DNA of 64,000 nucleotides from Cacajao melanocephalus. Its lineage: Eukaryota > Chordata > Mammalia > Primates > Pitheciidae. Position numbers and translations under genes: made by a program. The stretch spans positions 62,001 through 126,000 of the forward strand of contig CAUYLG010071329.1 of assembly GCA_963573385.1 (NCBI GenBank), read 5' to 3'. Below the pieces are notes generated by a model. It saw only the letters and a list, made by a program, of their open reading frames with translations, did not search any database and was not told where the DNA came from. This document shows positions 25,245-39,022 of this stretch, piece by piece; position 1 is the first letter of the stretch, and every line of letters begins with the position of its first letter.

Positions 25245-25608
25245 CAAGCTGCTTTAACAAAATACCACAGACCAAGTGGCTTGAAATACGGAAATCTATT
25301 TCTCATTCTTCTGAAGTCCCAGATCAGGGTGCCAGTGTAGTTGGGTTCTGGTGAGGACCCACTTCCCAGTTTACAGAAGACTGTCTTTATGAGATGACTT
25401 CATGGAGCAGGGAGAAAGAGTGAGCTCTAGTCTCATTCTCTTCTTATAAAGACACTAATACTATTGTGGGGGTTTCACCTTCATGGCCTCATCTACAACT
25501 CCCAAAGTTTCACTCTCAAATACCTCACCTCCAAATACCACCACATTGGGAGTTAGCATTTCAACATATGAATTTAGCGGGACCACAAATATCCAGCCCA
25601 TAACAGCT
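25245..25608 (+). repeat. Old interspersed repeat, family uncertain
   Basis: Resembles a common mammalian repeat with the order 'ctgctttaacaaaataccacagac..gtggcttgaaa', 'atttctcattcttctgaagtcc', 'ctaatactattgtggggg', 'cacattgggagttagcatttcaacatatgaattt'. I recognise the pattern but not the exact family name (LTR/DNA class uncertain). Confidence 0.6.
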
Positions 25609-26064
25609 AGCTACTAACAAATTAAAAAAATTGAAATTGCATAATTCAGAAGGGTCTATTCGTGCTTAGGGACTTCACCCATATTATATCACCCATAAAA
25701 ATATTTCATTTTTCCGAGATGAATAAAGACTGGTGAACATGAATTTAAAAAATTGATGAAAATAGTGTTACGGACATGATTTTACCTTCCTTCTGCTTTT
25801 CATTGCATTTTAAAAAATTACAACCTGACTGTAGGATGAATTCTGACGTATTTGAAGGACAGGTCTGTGTACTTTGTGTGATATATTTGATGTCTCTACT
25901 AAAGTACTGGAAATCCAAAACAAAGCTGTATACTGTGGAAATTTTCCTATAAATTAATGAGTAATTTATATGTGCAGAATTGATGTGAAACACCCCAATT
26001 CTAATGATTTCAGGAAAAAAAATTTAAAATAGGAAGAATTTGCTAGTGATAGCAGCTACTGAGT

Positions 26065-26285
26065 ATTAAATGTTCTCTATACAATAGGTTCTTTATATCA
26101 CTCTAATATATATTTAAAACAGCTTTAGAAAGCAGGGGTCATTACTCCCCTTTTATAATTGAATAAAGTAAAACTCAGGAGAGACTGTCTTTTTTAAGGC
26201 CACACAGACTTTGCTGGTTGAATCTACGGAAATAAAATTCAGAGGTAGACCTAAAGCTCGCGTTCTTTTCTGTATTGCCTACCAT
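26065..26285 (+). repeat. MIR-like SINE, diverged
   Basis: 'ggttctttatatcactctaata', 'gaaagcaggggtcattactccccttttataattgaataaa', 'aaggccacacagactttgctgg', and 'aaattcagaggtagacctaaagctcgcg'. Confidence 0.6.
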
Positions 26286-27394
26286 CTCCTCAAAAAGAAC
26301 TAGAGAAATGGAATTTCTTATATTGGCATATATGGTCACAGTTAATTAGGATATAAAATGTGTTTTAAACATTTTCCTTCTTTGCTTAGCACATTGTTGA
26401 AAATCTTTTGCATGGCCAACCTTTGCAATTTTTAGAACATAACTGCTTCCCTGAAATTCGAAATTTACTTCTTTACTCTATTCAAAGGAGTTTCTGCTGG
26501 GGAAATCTTGGTAATTTCTGAAAAATCATTCCTTATTTAGACTTTAAGAGAGTTCCCTGTGCTGAAGTTACCATTGAAACCCCTTTCTCCACCTTCCATG
26601 CTTGTCCCCATCTTCATCGTTCCTTAATTACAGACTAGATGGTGATACTGAATGACCTACCCACCACTGAACAAGTATTTGGCTAAAGTAAGCATGAATT
26701 TGAGTGCAGTGAAATGAACAGTTTCATGTGTCTGTGTTCTCAGCTAATACTAATACAGAGAAACTTTCCTTTGTATTTTATAGGGACTTCTTAGTGACCA
26801 GCAGATGCATGATTCTACAATTATCTTCATTAGTCCACAAAATTGCTTTTTCAGGTGACTCACTAACAACTTTTCGTTTTACCTTTTCCAAAGGCTAAAA
26901 TAAAAAAAACAATAAAAAAAACCCCACATTTTTAGGTTGCCTAAAACTGTATTCCAGATGCTTATTTCTGGAATTGCTTGAAAAACAAAATTTTTAAAAA
27001 AAATCTCTTAAATCTCCAGTAGTAATCCTTTCTACTGAAATGTAAAGCATAATATGCAGCCTTGAATGAGATCAAAGGGTCCATGACAGAAGTTTCTGGC
27101 CAGGCAGAGACTGTAATTAGTAATAGAAATGGTAACATCAGGTAATGAATAAAACCAAAACAGAGCATTTTTCATTAATTTTTGAATCCACAGCAATTAA
27201 CAAGTTTAAGTCATGTTAATTATAAAAAAGAAGAGAAAAGGCATGTAGGATAATGTATTTAATATGACTATGTATGCTTAAAATAATATATTTTAATAAA
27301 CATTACTTAATACTAATCACAAGAACTACTTAATAATTACTAAGTTATATGACCAATTAACAGTATTAAGTAATATCATGATTAATTAACTGTA
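26286..27394. other. Intergenic, nothing recognised
   Basis: Unique-looking; no gene. Confidence 0.45.
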
Positions 27395-27585
27395 TGATAT
27401 GAGCCTCCCAACCACCTTATTAGAAAGGCCTTATTATTGTATCAGTTTTACTAGGAAACTGGAATTTATAAAGTTTAAATAACTGACCCAAAGCCTTACA
27501 ACAAACTATTAAAAAGGCCAATATGGGAACTCTATTTTCTCAGATACCTAAGGCTATACTCTTTACTCACTATGTGCTACAAGCC
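27395..27585 (+). repeat. MIR-like SINE, diverged
   Basis: 'gagcctcccaaccaccttattag', 'atcagttttactaggaaactgg', 'ataactgacccaaagccttacaa', then an end segment with 'ctatactctttactcactatgtgctac'. Confidence 0.55.
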
Positions 27586-29590
27586 ATTATAGACCTACCC
27601 GTAAACCAAGTGAAAGCTTGCATTACTTTATCTCTTATAAAGCATAAAAGCTTTGATAGATCAGTAGTTCTCTGAAACAATGTTCTTCACATTGTGAGTT
27701 TTCAATAGGATTTTGAGCAATATAAAGAGAAACGAAGTATTTCTATTTTCTGCAGCAAAATGCATTGTTTAATATGAAAAATTATATGAGGGAAATCATA
27801 AGACATAAGGGAAAAGTCCACACAAATGGAAAACACATGCAAGTGTACACACATACGCATAAGAGCACACGCAGACAGACACACACCCACAAAATTCTTA
27901 TAAGCAAATCATGAACATAGGAGCACAAGAAATGATTTCCCCTTGTAAAGTCGAAGTTAACAGGACAGGGAAAAGTAATTAACCAGGCAAATAGAGCTAA
28001 GCCACATTACTGATTAATTTACAAAACAATTAACTTTCCACTTAAAATTCAAATTAAGATTCTGTCTGCCTTAGGCAACCAGTGTTTGCAAATTTTAATA
28101 GGGCTAGACATTAAGTGCCTTACTTAAAACCAACTTTACATCACATTGGGTGAGAATATTGTTGGAATAAGCAGTGCATGGCATTCTTGGTTTTCAGTTA
28201 TTTTTTAAGAGAAAATACTACAATATATAAAAATATGCTGGGTGCACTAATAATTTTTTCAATGAGAGTATGAGTAAAACTAAAAGTTGTTCAAAACATC
28301 ATCTCAAATATTTATAGAGATATTTTTACTTTCTGTAAAATTTTCAAGATGATGTCTTATAAAACATCTTCTGCACACTTCTTTTCCCACCGTTCAACAA
28401 GTATACTATGTACCAGGCCCTGTGATAGACTCTGAGAACCAAGAAATATGAGATATAGTTTTTTTTTCTTTGTAATTTTACATACACAAAACTGAGGGGC
28501 CAGTGGAAGAAAGAACTGCTGAGTCAATTAACTTTGTCATTGGTTAAACTTGTTACCAATGACATTCAACAGAACAATGTCCTATTGAAAAGTCAATGTC
28601 TTTTGACATTGGTTTAACTTTGTTAATTCAAGTCAGTGGTTGAAATAATAATAATGTCAGTCCATCATTATCCTGCTTTAAAGATACTGTATATTATCGT
28701 TTGAGCATGCTAAACAACAGCTGATCCTTTATGGGTATGTCCACTGGAAGGAGTTTCAAGAACAGTAACACATATTGCTTTTGAGGGCCTTGTGACAGAA
28801 TACCTGTGTGTTTTCATAGGTTTCCAGTGTCATTGCATCACTCCAGACTCTAGTCCCCTCAAGAGCAGGAGCCTTTGCCTCCATTACATCCCCCATGTCC
28901 ACCAGCACTTGGACCATAGAAGACCCTGGGTAATGTACTGAGAAGAGTCAGAGTCATGGACTTGGTATTCATCTGGTCAGTAGGTATTGCTGTCTTCATG
29001 GTAAAACACTGCATCAATCATCCACACCATTCTTTTCACCTTGAAAAAGCATATGAGTAACTGCACAAACAGGTGAGAACGGCCACCCTTCACTCCATTG
29101 GAAAAAAAAAAAAAAGCAGCTTCCAGGGTTTTGGTGCCTTTTAAACAAAGTCAAACAATCCATGAAAAGCATTGTCAGGAGTCTGTAAACATTCAGCAGA
29201 GGTAAGCTGGCTGTCTCACGTTTTCACATAACTTCCTGGTTCATTTAACTGCTATTTCTTGTTCTTATCTTTTTCTCTGACCCATGTTCCAGATATCTTT
29301 AGAATTGCTGCTATAAGGAGCTGTATGTGATTATCTGACTGGCTTCTGAGCATTTCTCTCATAGGTTCAACTGGACTTCTGATGTCTCACACTGGACAAC
29401 AACATTTTCTCTTATTCCTGTGTCATTAAACTGGTTGGTCCCACCCCACAAGGCCTCTTTCCAGGTTAAGAGCTTGGAACAGGGAAGCACATGTTGCCTT
29501 TGTACATGGCAACAGGATGAAATATTAGACCCAGAACAGATCTAAAGGATCATCTGATATACACTTCATTCTGTACATGAGGAGCTCAAA
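27586..29590. other. Intergenic with minor repeats
   Basis: An L2-like 'caacaagtatactatgtaccaggccctgtgatagactctgagaacc' lies at about 28393-28440 and a weak L2-like end at about 28835-28940. A cluster of small direct and inverted repeats sits at 28536-28635. 27950-28110 is rich in TAATTA-like motifs. No gene. Confidence 0.5.
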
Positions 29591-29599
29591 AGCACCAGG

Positions 29600-29695
29600 A
29601 AGACAGGAACCATCTCTGTTCTATTCATCTTTGTGTCAAAGTACTTGTGTGGTGCCTGGCACATAGAGAGCACTGAGTATTTATCTAATACCACA
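29600..29695 (+). repeat. L2 3'-end fragment
   Basis: 'gacaggaaccatctctgttctattcatc...tgtggtgcctggcacatagagagcactgagtattt' matches the L2 terminus. Confidence 0.7.
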
Positions 29696-29834
29696 CAGAA
29701 AATGCTGAAATCTCTGCGCCCAGTTATTGGTATTTCCTTGGTAACTGGAAAACTATGACATTGTAGACAAGTAAACTACCTGTTGCTTATTTATGTATTT
29801 GTCTTTTTAAAAATCCCTAAAATAGAATATAAAT

Positions 29835-29945
29835 GTCATGGGCAACATGATTATGTCTTGTTCATAAATGTATCTCCAACTACTAAAACATCACCTCATT
29901 CATAGTAAGAGCTCAGGAAATGCTTGACAAAGAAAAGAATGTAAT
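29835..29945 (+). repeat. L2 3'-end fragment, diverged
   Basis: 'attatgtcttgttcataaatgtatctcc' followed by 'catagtaagagctcaggaaatgcttgac', L2-terminal-like. Confidence 0.5.
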
Positions 29946-31935
29946 TTGAGAAAAATAAGCTATGCATCGAGCATTGTTTAAAAAAAATCTCTCCTATATA
30001 TAAGTTATATAATATTTTTAGTTTTTTTTTGCAGGTTGATACCTAAGCACAGAAGAACCTAAAATAATACTCAGCTTTGACCCATCACGACACCATTGAA
30101 TATGCTTTCTTAAGAAGTAAACGTTATGTCCCAGTGGGTTCATGAATTTTGCTTCAGCTTTCTTTACGTTTCCTATGTGTACCCTGTGAACTGATCTTCA
30201 TTTTCTCATTTATTCTATCTCATTTTTCTCTTTTCACTATGCAAATCCCCATTTTTCCAATGCTTATTATTATTAATCCAATATCCTTCCAATTACCATG
30301 GCAAATATTGACGGACTAAGAGCCTAGGCCACCATTTTTGTTTCATATATAATTTTAATATACCAAGGCATCATTAATTATAATTATTTTTCTCTAAGTA
30401 CATTAACACAAATACAGAAAAATACAATTTAGAATAATACATAATAATAAAAATCAATACACATATATTTTTAAATTTTAGAGAGAACTTATATGTATAT
30501 TTAGGCAAATAACTTATATGTATGTTTTATGCACTTTCTCATTGAAGTAAGCGTAATTTTGCTGTTACTTTTTAGGAGTTGTTTGATGTCTTAGGGAACT
30601 TTAGTATTTTTTTGACCATCGCTAAATTAAAATTCTTATGAGTTAATGATGTTGCTAAGAATGGGGTTTCATTTGGAAGAAGCATTAAGCTACTTAAATA
30701 GCAATCTCAACTGTATCAGCTTATCTGCCTCAATTTGCCTTGTGATTTACTGTAAAATCAGAAAAGGAACACTTCACTACAAGTAAGTAAATGGTAAGTT
30801 CATCAGCTAGCCATTATTGGTGTCTTCTTTGGGTTCCAAAGAAAAAACTAACTCAAGTACAAAACTTGAATCTGTGACTTAATGTAGAGATAATTAGAAA
30901 TTTGCATGGATTACCATTTGTTCCTGTGTTTCCCTTACTTTTCAATCAACTATTGTTTCAAATTTTATGCTAGCTTCAGCAACTATTTTTATAATTAGCA
31001 AAACAGAAAAAGCTTGCTTAAATACATTTTTGTTATATAAAATTTTTGATAATAGTTATCCTCTAGATAGTAACCCAGATGTGTCTATGTGTACATGAAA
31101 AGAAGCCTACTAGGTATGATGTCATGAAAAATCACTTTCAGATTTTGCTGTACATTCTTCTATGGTGGTAGCATTCAGTACATGAGATTATGTTCACATA
31201 GTACAAAAATAAATGACATATAGTACAATTTTTCATGTAACATCTATCTAAATTCAAATATAGTTCTTATAATTCACTTGAGATCCAGATGCCATTTAAA
31301 TAATATTTATTAATCTTCTATCACATGCAAGAAATATTACACATATTCTTGTAACTAAATTAGGTTACTCCTCAACTTGGCAATGGAAAAATCCCCTTTG
31401 GCATAGACTCTGCCATTAAAAGAAGTTGTTGGTGCAAGTTTCACAAAAGAAGGAACATTTTCCTTGGGGCCATTCACAATTAATGCTCAGAAATTATGGT
31501 GGAGGAACACCTAGAATAGAGAAGACTAGAAGAACAAAGCAGCAGAACAGCTGCATTTCCAAACCTCCAAGCTCTGTTCTCACAATCTATTATCTAACTA
31601 CATTGAACTTCACTCATCTACATGGTTATCATTTTCTATGGCCACGTTTTACCATCTTGACTCTAGGTTGAAATCCCAACTACTATGAGCATTTTCTGTC
31701 AGATACTGGTCATTTTAGAAAATGTAAAATCAATTAACCAAGTCCAATTCTGAAAACCTTCGGAGTCCATTTTCCATGTGGTGAGAGAGTTCTCTGGCAT
31801 AAATAGTTTCAGTAATTCACAGCTTGACTCAAATGTCATTTTAAAGCGTTCATTATTTCATCACTTTTTAAATTCATCAAATGTTGATTACTTAGTAACT
31901 ATAGGACAGGTACTGTTCAAAGTACTGGAGACCAG
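29946..31935. other. Intergenic, very AT-rich, nothing recognised
   Basis: No gene. The 81-codon ORF at 31426-31671 and 78-codon ORF at 31778-32014 have no recognisable features; the latter runs into an Alu. Confidence 0.45.
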
Positions 31936-32241
31936 GGCCGGGCCCTGGCTCATACCCATAGTTCTAGCACTTTGGGAGTCCAAGACAGGCAGATCACTAA
32001 GGTCAGGAGTTTGAGTTGAGACCAACCTGGACAACATGGTGAAACCCTATCTCTACTAAAAATACAAAAATTAGCCAGGTGTGGTGGTGCGTGCCTGTAG
32101 TCCCAGCTACTCAGGATGCTGAGGCAGGAGAATCGCTTGAACCTGGGAGACAGAGGTGTCAGTTGAGATTGCACCACTGCACTCCAGCCTGGGAGACAGA
32201 GTAAGACTCAGTCTTAAAAAAAAAAAAAAAAAAAGAAAAGT
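31936..32241 (+). mobile_element. Full-length Alu
   Basis: GGCCGGGCCCTGG head, both arms, and poly(A) to about 32234. Target-site duplication AGTACTGGAGACCA (31921-31934) versus AGTACCGGGCGACCA (32243-32257). Confidence 0.96.
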
Positions 32242-32257
32242 AAGTACCGGGCGACCA

Positions 32258-34173
32258 AACCATGAAGAAGGCACAGTACCTCCCTCAAGGAAGTTGCAGG
32301 CTAATCAGGGGAGAACAGTTGCTGCAGGCATGAACAGCCTTTCAGCTCATTATAAAATCACAAGATTTGTGACAAGGTGTCCCAATACAAATGCCTGCAG
32401 GGACTAGGGAGGAAAGAGGAAAAAGTAAAACAGGACAGGTAAAAACTGTACTTGCTCCTCAAATGAAGCAAAAGCTACGCAAATGCAGTAGATTTTGGCC
32501 CCATGGGAGTGGACTCTAGCGTTACTGGATCTTTCCATTCTTAACAAGTCAGAAATCTAGGTGTTTAAAAAAAAGACACACATCTTCTCTGTTTAATGTT
32601 GCCACTAGCATGGGGTTTGAACAAAACATGTGGGACAAAAGTTTGGCTCAAGGTTGGCCAGTTTCCACTTGTCAAAACCCAGTGACCACTAGATATCAGC
32701 TGCCATCAGGAAAGCTCCTTATTTGAATGGGCATTGAATCCACCCATGTTTTAGATCCTCCGTCAACAGCAGGAGAGCAGAACCTGCTGCTTCAGTGGAA
32801 TGTTACAAGAATTAATGGCCCTGTGAAGGACTTAGATCTCCTTGGATAAAGGAACTGTGCAAATAAACATTGTAATCAGTAATATTTTGTGGCGCTAGTT
32901 GACTCAAACCATGGCAGGTCTGTTTTGCATGTTGCACACAGTGAAGGAGAAAGCAGTTAGAGCAAATCACTATCAACTTCTAGAACTTTCCTAACACATC
33001 TCTAATTTATCTGTAAGTTACCTAGAAGAGTTTGTAAGTCTCTTAAGAAAAATGGAAATCTGATTTCTAAAACAGTCTTTATTTTAAAAGGTAATCTTAA
33101 TTATTTACCAGCTGCTCATAAAATTTTTGTGGGGACTTGGAGTTAAATATGAGAAAAGGAGATTAGCTGGTACATGTACAAGTTCTCTAACAGAACACAG
33201 CATGTCTGGTGGAGCGATGACAGTGAATGAGTCCCTCATCTTGATTTCCCACTGCTTAATAACCCAAAAAAACAAGGACGAGGACATAGCAAAACTGGTC
33301 TCCATGGATTCACTTTTCCCCTAACAGAGATTCTATTTTAATAAGGCTGTTGGTCAGACAGTCTCCTATTTGCTTGTGCCAGCACATTGCATGCTCTCTT
33401 GTTTCCCCAGTTTTACCAGTGCATAGGAAGCAAGCCAGTATCATGTGTGGGTCAGGCTGGTATTTGGAGATATGTCCTGTTACTCATCTTTATCTTCACT
33501 GTGCCTTTTGAATATTACACAACTGCCCATGACAGAGACATATTTTAAAGAGATCCAGACTAACCAGTTTTGAACAGAGAAGTAAACATAGCATATGTTG
33601 AATGAATAATACAATCAAAAACAGTGATTTTTTAAAAGTCTTCTCTCAAATATTATGTATAAGAGATGTAAATTAATCAAGACTGCCTTTCCCCCAATAA
33701 AGGCGTATGAACAAGTTGGGGATAAATCTGAATAACTACATATGTGGTTACAATGGATTGCTGGGACCTCTGCCCCGATGGAAAACAGTTTTTTCTGTGT
33801 CCCGAGTTACAATATAAATGTAAACACAGGATTCTTAAGCATTTCAATTAAGAGCAATTTGCAGCATTGCTCCTTTGTATATACCAACTACTTGAGAAAT
33901 AATGGATCTGCCCCAAGTTTAAAAAAATGATTTTTCACAACATGACAAGGAATATAAATATGCAGAAGGCAATAGATTCACTAATAGATGATTAAATAAA
34001 AGGAAAGCAGTGTGTGCTATAAAACCTAAAGTAAACAATAATAACTATAGGTCTGTTGAAAGAAAAATAAACAGAATGCTGAGAAATGCATTGAGCTGAA
34101 GGACTGAGCAGAGCCAGTCCCAGAAGAGCCAGTCAGCCCAGCAGAACCTGGCAGAGCCAGTAAGATACAAAGA
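32258..34173. other. Intergenic, nothing recognised
   Basis: No gene. A small cluster of the word AGAGCCAGT appears three times between 34109 and 34161 just before the next Alu. Confidence 0.45.
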
Positions 34174-34457
34174 GCTGGGCAAGGTGGCTCACACCTGTTA
34201 TCCCAGCATTTTGGGAGGCCGAGGTGAGTAGATCACCTGAGGTCAGGACTTTGGGATCTGCCTGGCCAACATGGTGAAACCCCGTCTCTCCTAAAAATAT
34301 GAAAGTTAGTTGGGCATGGCAGTGTGCACCTGTAGTATCAGCTACTCAGGAGCCTGATTGCTTGAACTCAAGAGGCGGAGGTTGCAGTGAGCTGAGAGTG
34401 CCTCACCGCACTCCAACCTGGATGACAGAGTGAGACTCCATCTCCAGAAAAAAAAAA
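34174..34457 (+). mobile_element. Full-length Alu
   Basis: GCTGGGCAAGG head, both arms (right arm lacks a few bases around 'ggagcctgattgcttg'), and poly(A). Target-site duplication near AGATACAAAG / AGTACAAAAG. Confidence 0.95.
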
Positions 34458-34615
34458 GTACAAAAGAAGGATTCTAAGCAAATGTTCTTAAAACACACAA
34501 GTGCTTTAAGTTGAAATCAGTATATTATTTTCTAAGGCACTGTGCTTTTAGGAAAAATAAATGGAAAAAAAAGATATCTCCTTGTTAAAATCCACCAGTT
34601 TCTTAGAAGTGGCAA

Positions 34616-36077
34616 TTTCGTGGAGGTATCACAGTATTCCACTTTAAACTATACTATAAGGCTACAGTAACCAAAACAGCATGGTACTGGTACAAAAATA
34701 GACACATAGACCAATGAAACAGAATGGAGAACCCAGAAATAAAGTCACAAACCTACCACCATTTGATCTTTGACAATGTTGACAAAGATAAGCAACACAG
34801 ACAGAGCTTCCTATTTAATAAACGGTGGTGAGATATCTGCCTTCACCATATGCTGAAGAATGAAATTAGATCTCTACCTTTTACCATATACAACCATGAA
34901 CTCAAGATGGATTAAAGATTTAAATGTAAGACTTCAAACTGTAAGAATCCTAGAAGCAAACCTAGAAAACGCCAGTCTAGACATCAGCCCTGGGAAAGAA
35001 TTTATGACTTAGTACCTAAAAACAAAAATCAACAAGTAAGACTTAACCAAACTAAAGAGATTCTGCACAGAAAAAAAAGAAAAACAAAAACAAAAAAACA
35101 AAACCTATCAACAGAGTAAACAAACATTCTACAGAATGGGAGAAAAATATTCACAAACTATGCATCTGACAAAAGTTTGCTATCCAGAATCTGTAAGAAA
35201 CTTAAACAATTCATCAAGCAAAAAACAAACAGCACCATTAAAAAGTAGTCAAAAGACCTGAACAGACATTTCTTAAAAGAAGACAGGCAAGCAGCCAACA
35301 AACATGAAAAAGTGCTCAACATCACTAATCATCAGATGAATGCAAATGCAAGCCATAATGTAATACCATCTCACAAGTAGAATGACCATTATTAAAAAGT
35401 CAGAAGACAACAGATGCTAGTGAGGCTGTGGAGAAAAGGGAACACTATACACTGTTGAAGGGAATGTAAATTAGTTCAGCCACTGTGGAGAGTAGTTTGG
35501 AAACTTCTCAAAGAAACATGAAACAGAACTACTATTCAACCCAGGAATCCCATTACCAGGTATATATCCAAAAGAAAACAAATGAGCCTGCTGAAAAAAC
35601 ACATGCCTATACGTGTTTATTGAAGCACTGTTCACAGTAGCGAAGACATGGAATCAACCTAGGTGCCCATTAATGGTGGATTGGATAAATAAAATGCAGT
35701 ACATATACACCATGGAATATGATACAGCCATTATAAAGAATGAAATCCTGTTCTTTGCAGCAACCTGGATGCAACTGGAGACCATTATCCTCAGCAGGAA
35801 CAGAAAACTGAATACTGCATGTTCTCACTTATAAAAGGGGGCTAAACACTGTGTACTCATGGATGTAAAGATGGCAATATAGGCACTGAGGACTACTAGA
35901 GGAGAGTGAGAGAGAGGGGTGCAAGGATTGAAAAACCATTGGGTACTATGCTCACTACCTAGATGGCACGATCAATTGTACCCCAAAACTCAGCATCAAA
36001 CAATATACCTGTGAAACAAATCTGCACAGGTACTCCTTGAATCTAGAATATAAATTAAAATTAAAAAGAAAAAAATT
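34616..36077 (+). mobile_element. L1 3' portion, 5'-truncated, inactive
   Basis: Plus-strand L1 from late ORF2 to the 3' tail: 'ctacagtaaccaaaacagcatggtactggta', 'atttgatctttgacaa', 'ccatatacaaccatgaactcaagatggattaa', 'gaagacaggcaagcagccaacaaacatg', 'atgctagtgaggctgtggagaaa', 'aatgtaaattagttcagccactgtgg', 'ccaggtatatatcc', 'agtacatatacaccatggaatatgatac', and an A-rich end near 36076. Many stops and frameshifts, so no functional ORF2. Confidence 0.95.
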
Positions 36078-37569
36078 AGTGATATCAGGTTCTCAGTCAC
36101 TGTACAGAAGATGAAATAGATCTCACATGCGGAAATCCAGATCTTGCTGAAACCACCCAAGTCCCTTTATGTTCCATAATTTCAATAATAGCTTCTGATA
36201 TGGGAGCTCGTTTACCTCTGGGAACTTTACTCATAAAAAATAGAGCAAAAGTGAGACTGCAATCCTTGACCTGATAAAGAAACTTCTTGTAAAAGTCAGT
36301 AGGTGTTAAAAGGAGGTTAATATACCACAGAATTTGGCTTTATGGCTTTGATGGTGTATAAATACATGCAAATGAAAAAAGAGACTGTCAGTGGTGGAGA
36401 AGCTGAGTAATGGGAAAAGGGGAGCATATTGCCAAAAGGCATACCTCTTAGATTAGATGGAGAGAGTCTGTCATTAGCATGTGATATAGCATTTTCCACC
36501 ACTATTTTCTTAGACACAATATTAAATTGTAATGTTACTTTTATTTAAGGCAATCAATATTACATATGGTACGATTTAATGCTGTAATTCAACTCATTTT
36601 TCCCAACAAGGTAGTTATTAATGTGATGTTTAAATTGTTATCATTCTGTGTACAAATAAAAAGATGTTATTCTTACTTCCAAACAGGAGGAAGACTTTTT
36701 CCAGCCAAGGTGCTTTAGCCATTTCAACCCCTTTCTCCTTACTGGGAAGCAGATGGATATTGATTGATTCCTGCAGAGAAGATTGAAACATTAGATCCGG
36801 TAGAGAATATCAAAGTGCTGCAGCAGTTCATGGGTAAAGGGAGAGTTTTTCAGAGAGATGCTACAGGGAAGTGTTATATTTAGCTTCCATCTCTCAATTA
36901 ATAAAGATTTGAGGAAATACATAAGCTACATCCAAAATTTAGCAAGGAGGAGCCTGCGGATAGCAGCAGAAACCCCTAAGTGATTAAGTTAAATGAGAAC
37001 AGCATGAGATTCAGCGTTGGGACAGTTTGCTTAATTCTACCAGATATAAATTCTTGTCAGTTCCTCAAGAAGGAAGAAATGAAGAAAACTTCCATGTTCC
37101 TCTAGGCATCTTTTACAGGGCTATATTTGATATAAACATTTTATTGCAGGCAATAGAGCAAATCACCATTTGATTAAGGTGGAGAGCAGAGTTGGGATTA
37201 TATGCCATCAGTGCCTTGAACTTCCTTCAGTGCCTTGAACATTGCTGCAAGAACAGTCTTCATGTGTTGAGTTACCTCTCCTGGCATTATAGAAACAAAA
37301 TTTCCTCTAATATACCATAAATGTAGGCTGAAAATGTGCAGTTATATAGCCCCATTGCTCCGAACTCTACGTTTCTACACCTTATTCAATATGACAGCTT
37401 AATTTCCTCCCTGAGTCCCTGCTCTTGTTATAAGATCATGAGAATAGTATGTAATTACGTTTAGGAGAAGCATAATGTTTTATTTCACTCTAGAAAAAGA
37501 TTCTTTGTTAATAAAAACATAGATGTTTTTTACTAGTACTATTACCACTAGTCAATGTCAATGGCTACT
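36078..37569. other. Intergenic, nothing recognised
   Basis: No gene. TCAGTGCCTTGAAC is tandemly repeated at about 37208-37240. Confidence 0.45.
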
Positions 37570-37790
37570 GTTTATTAAGAATTTACTCTGTGCCAGTCAT
37601 TATAATCCATTAGTGTACATTATCATAATTGGTTAACACGCCTCCAGGTGGTATTTTTATTATTAGCTTCACTTACATATGAGGAAACTGAAGCTTAGTG
37701 AATTTAAGAAACTTGCTCAAGGCTACATACACAGTTTGTAAGTGGAGCACATGATTTGAACCCAGTGAATCATCCTTTTCATTGACTACT
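37570..37790 (+). repeat. MIR SINE
   Basis: 'tttactctgtgccagtcattataa', 'gaggaaactgaagcttagtgaatttaagaaacttgctcaaggctac', and 'gaacccagtgaatc': MIR order intact. Confidence 0.8.
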
Positions 37791-37939
37791 TTGTTCTACC
37801 AGAGGTAGCAGTAACTTAGAAGTAATTCAAAGTATTATTGCTTAATCAACGACTAATCTCCTGAACTAACTTTCTCATCTTAAGCACAGATAGATATATA
37901 GATGTCATTTCACATAGCTATGTTTTAATCTTGGAAAGA

Positions 37940-38070
37940 AATATAAATATCCCATTTCATGCTTACAATAGTTTTGAGGAGGATATGATAGGTTTTATCA
38001 TCTAAAATTTATGAGTGGGGTAATTGAAACTAATCACACAGCTAATATTTGGCAACACTTGAGTCTTCTA
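37940..38070 (+). repeat. MIR-like fragment
   Basis: 'catgcttacaatagttttgaggagg', 'taattgaaactaatcacacagctaatatttgg'. Diverged. Confidence 0.5.
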
Positions 38071-38887
38071 ATTTAGATTTTTTTTTTCCAATCCACAAGG
38101 TTTACTCAAGATAGTCTTCCAGTAAAACTATGCCCACTTGTCTCAATTCCTAAGTGCTGACTTCCTGAGATATTGTTAAATCATGAAACACTTTCAAACT
38201 GATTAGCTAGTATTTATAAACTAGTGAGCACTAACCACCTCAGTAAGGAATTTGAAACTTTTGTCTTAAACATGGAAATGATCAGGGGGTTGACATCAGT
38301 GTGGCCCCTATGATGACAGCAGTATTTAGAAAACAGAATATTTCAAATGTTTAATCAAGTCATAGAGAAGAGTGACACACTTTACATTCCATCTCATTTG
38401 TCAAGAATGATTATGATCTGAGCTTTTCAAATCAAGGTCATTGATGAAATGGAGGAAGTAATTGATGTGAAAAATATTCTGCATGTTTACGCTATCAAAC
38501 ACCAAAGCTTCATGGTTTTATTTTTCAAAATGAGCTTATGCATATGGCAGTACAGTGGTGTGCTGAAGGTAAGGATGAGGGGAGATGACAGGGACATATG
38601 CGCCTGCAAGTGACAGAAAATATCTTTCTGAATTATCTACTTTTCCAAAAATTTAGGAGAATTAAACTAATTGACTGAACCAGTGCTATAAAATACTCAT
38701 TAGAGTATTAAAACAAACACATCACATGTTAGAATGAAAAAATTATTGCATTGATTACAACAAAATAAGAGATAGATAGGCTTTCTAAGAGGCATCATGA
38801 CTGCAACTGAAGGTGTGGCTAAGGGTTCACCTGCCATCTTTCAGGGACATGCCTTTCTTTGCTTTTGGGAGCTATCACTCCAAAAGC
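38071..38887. other. Intergenic, nothing recognised
   Basis: No gene or clear repeat. Confidence 0.45.
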
Positions 38888-39022
38888 TTTTATGAGACCA
38901 ACATCATCCTGATACCAAAACTTGGAGGAGACACAAGTAAAAAGGAAAATTTCAGGCCAATATCCGTGATGAACATCAATGCAAAAATCCTCAATAAAAT
39001 ACTGGCAAACCAAGTGCATTTT
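38888..39022 (+). mobile_element. L1 ORF2 reverse-transcriptase fragment
   Basis: A short open stretch encodes an L1 RT-domain piece ([34 protein letters not shown]), ending in an A-rich stretch. Only about 45 codons of ORF2 remain, so it is dead. Confidence 0.9.
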
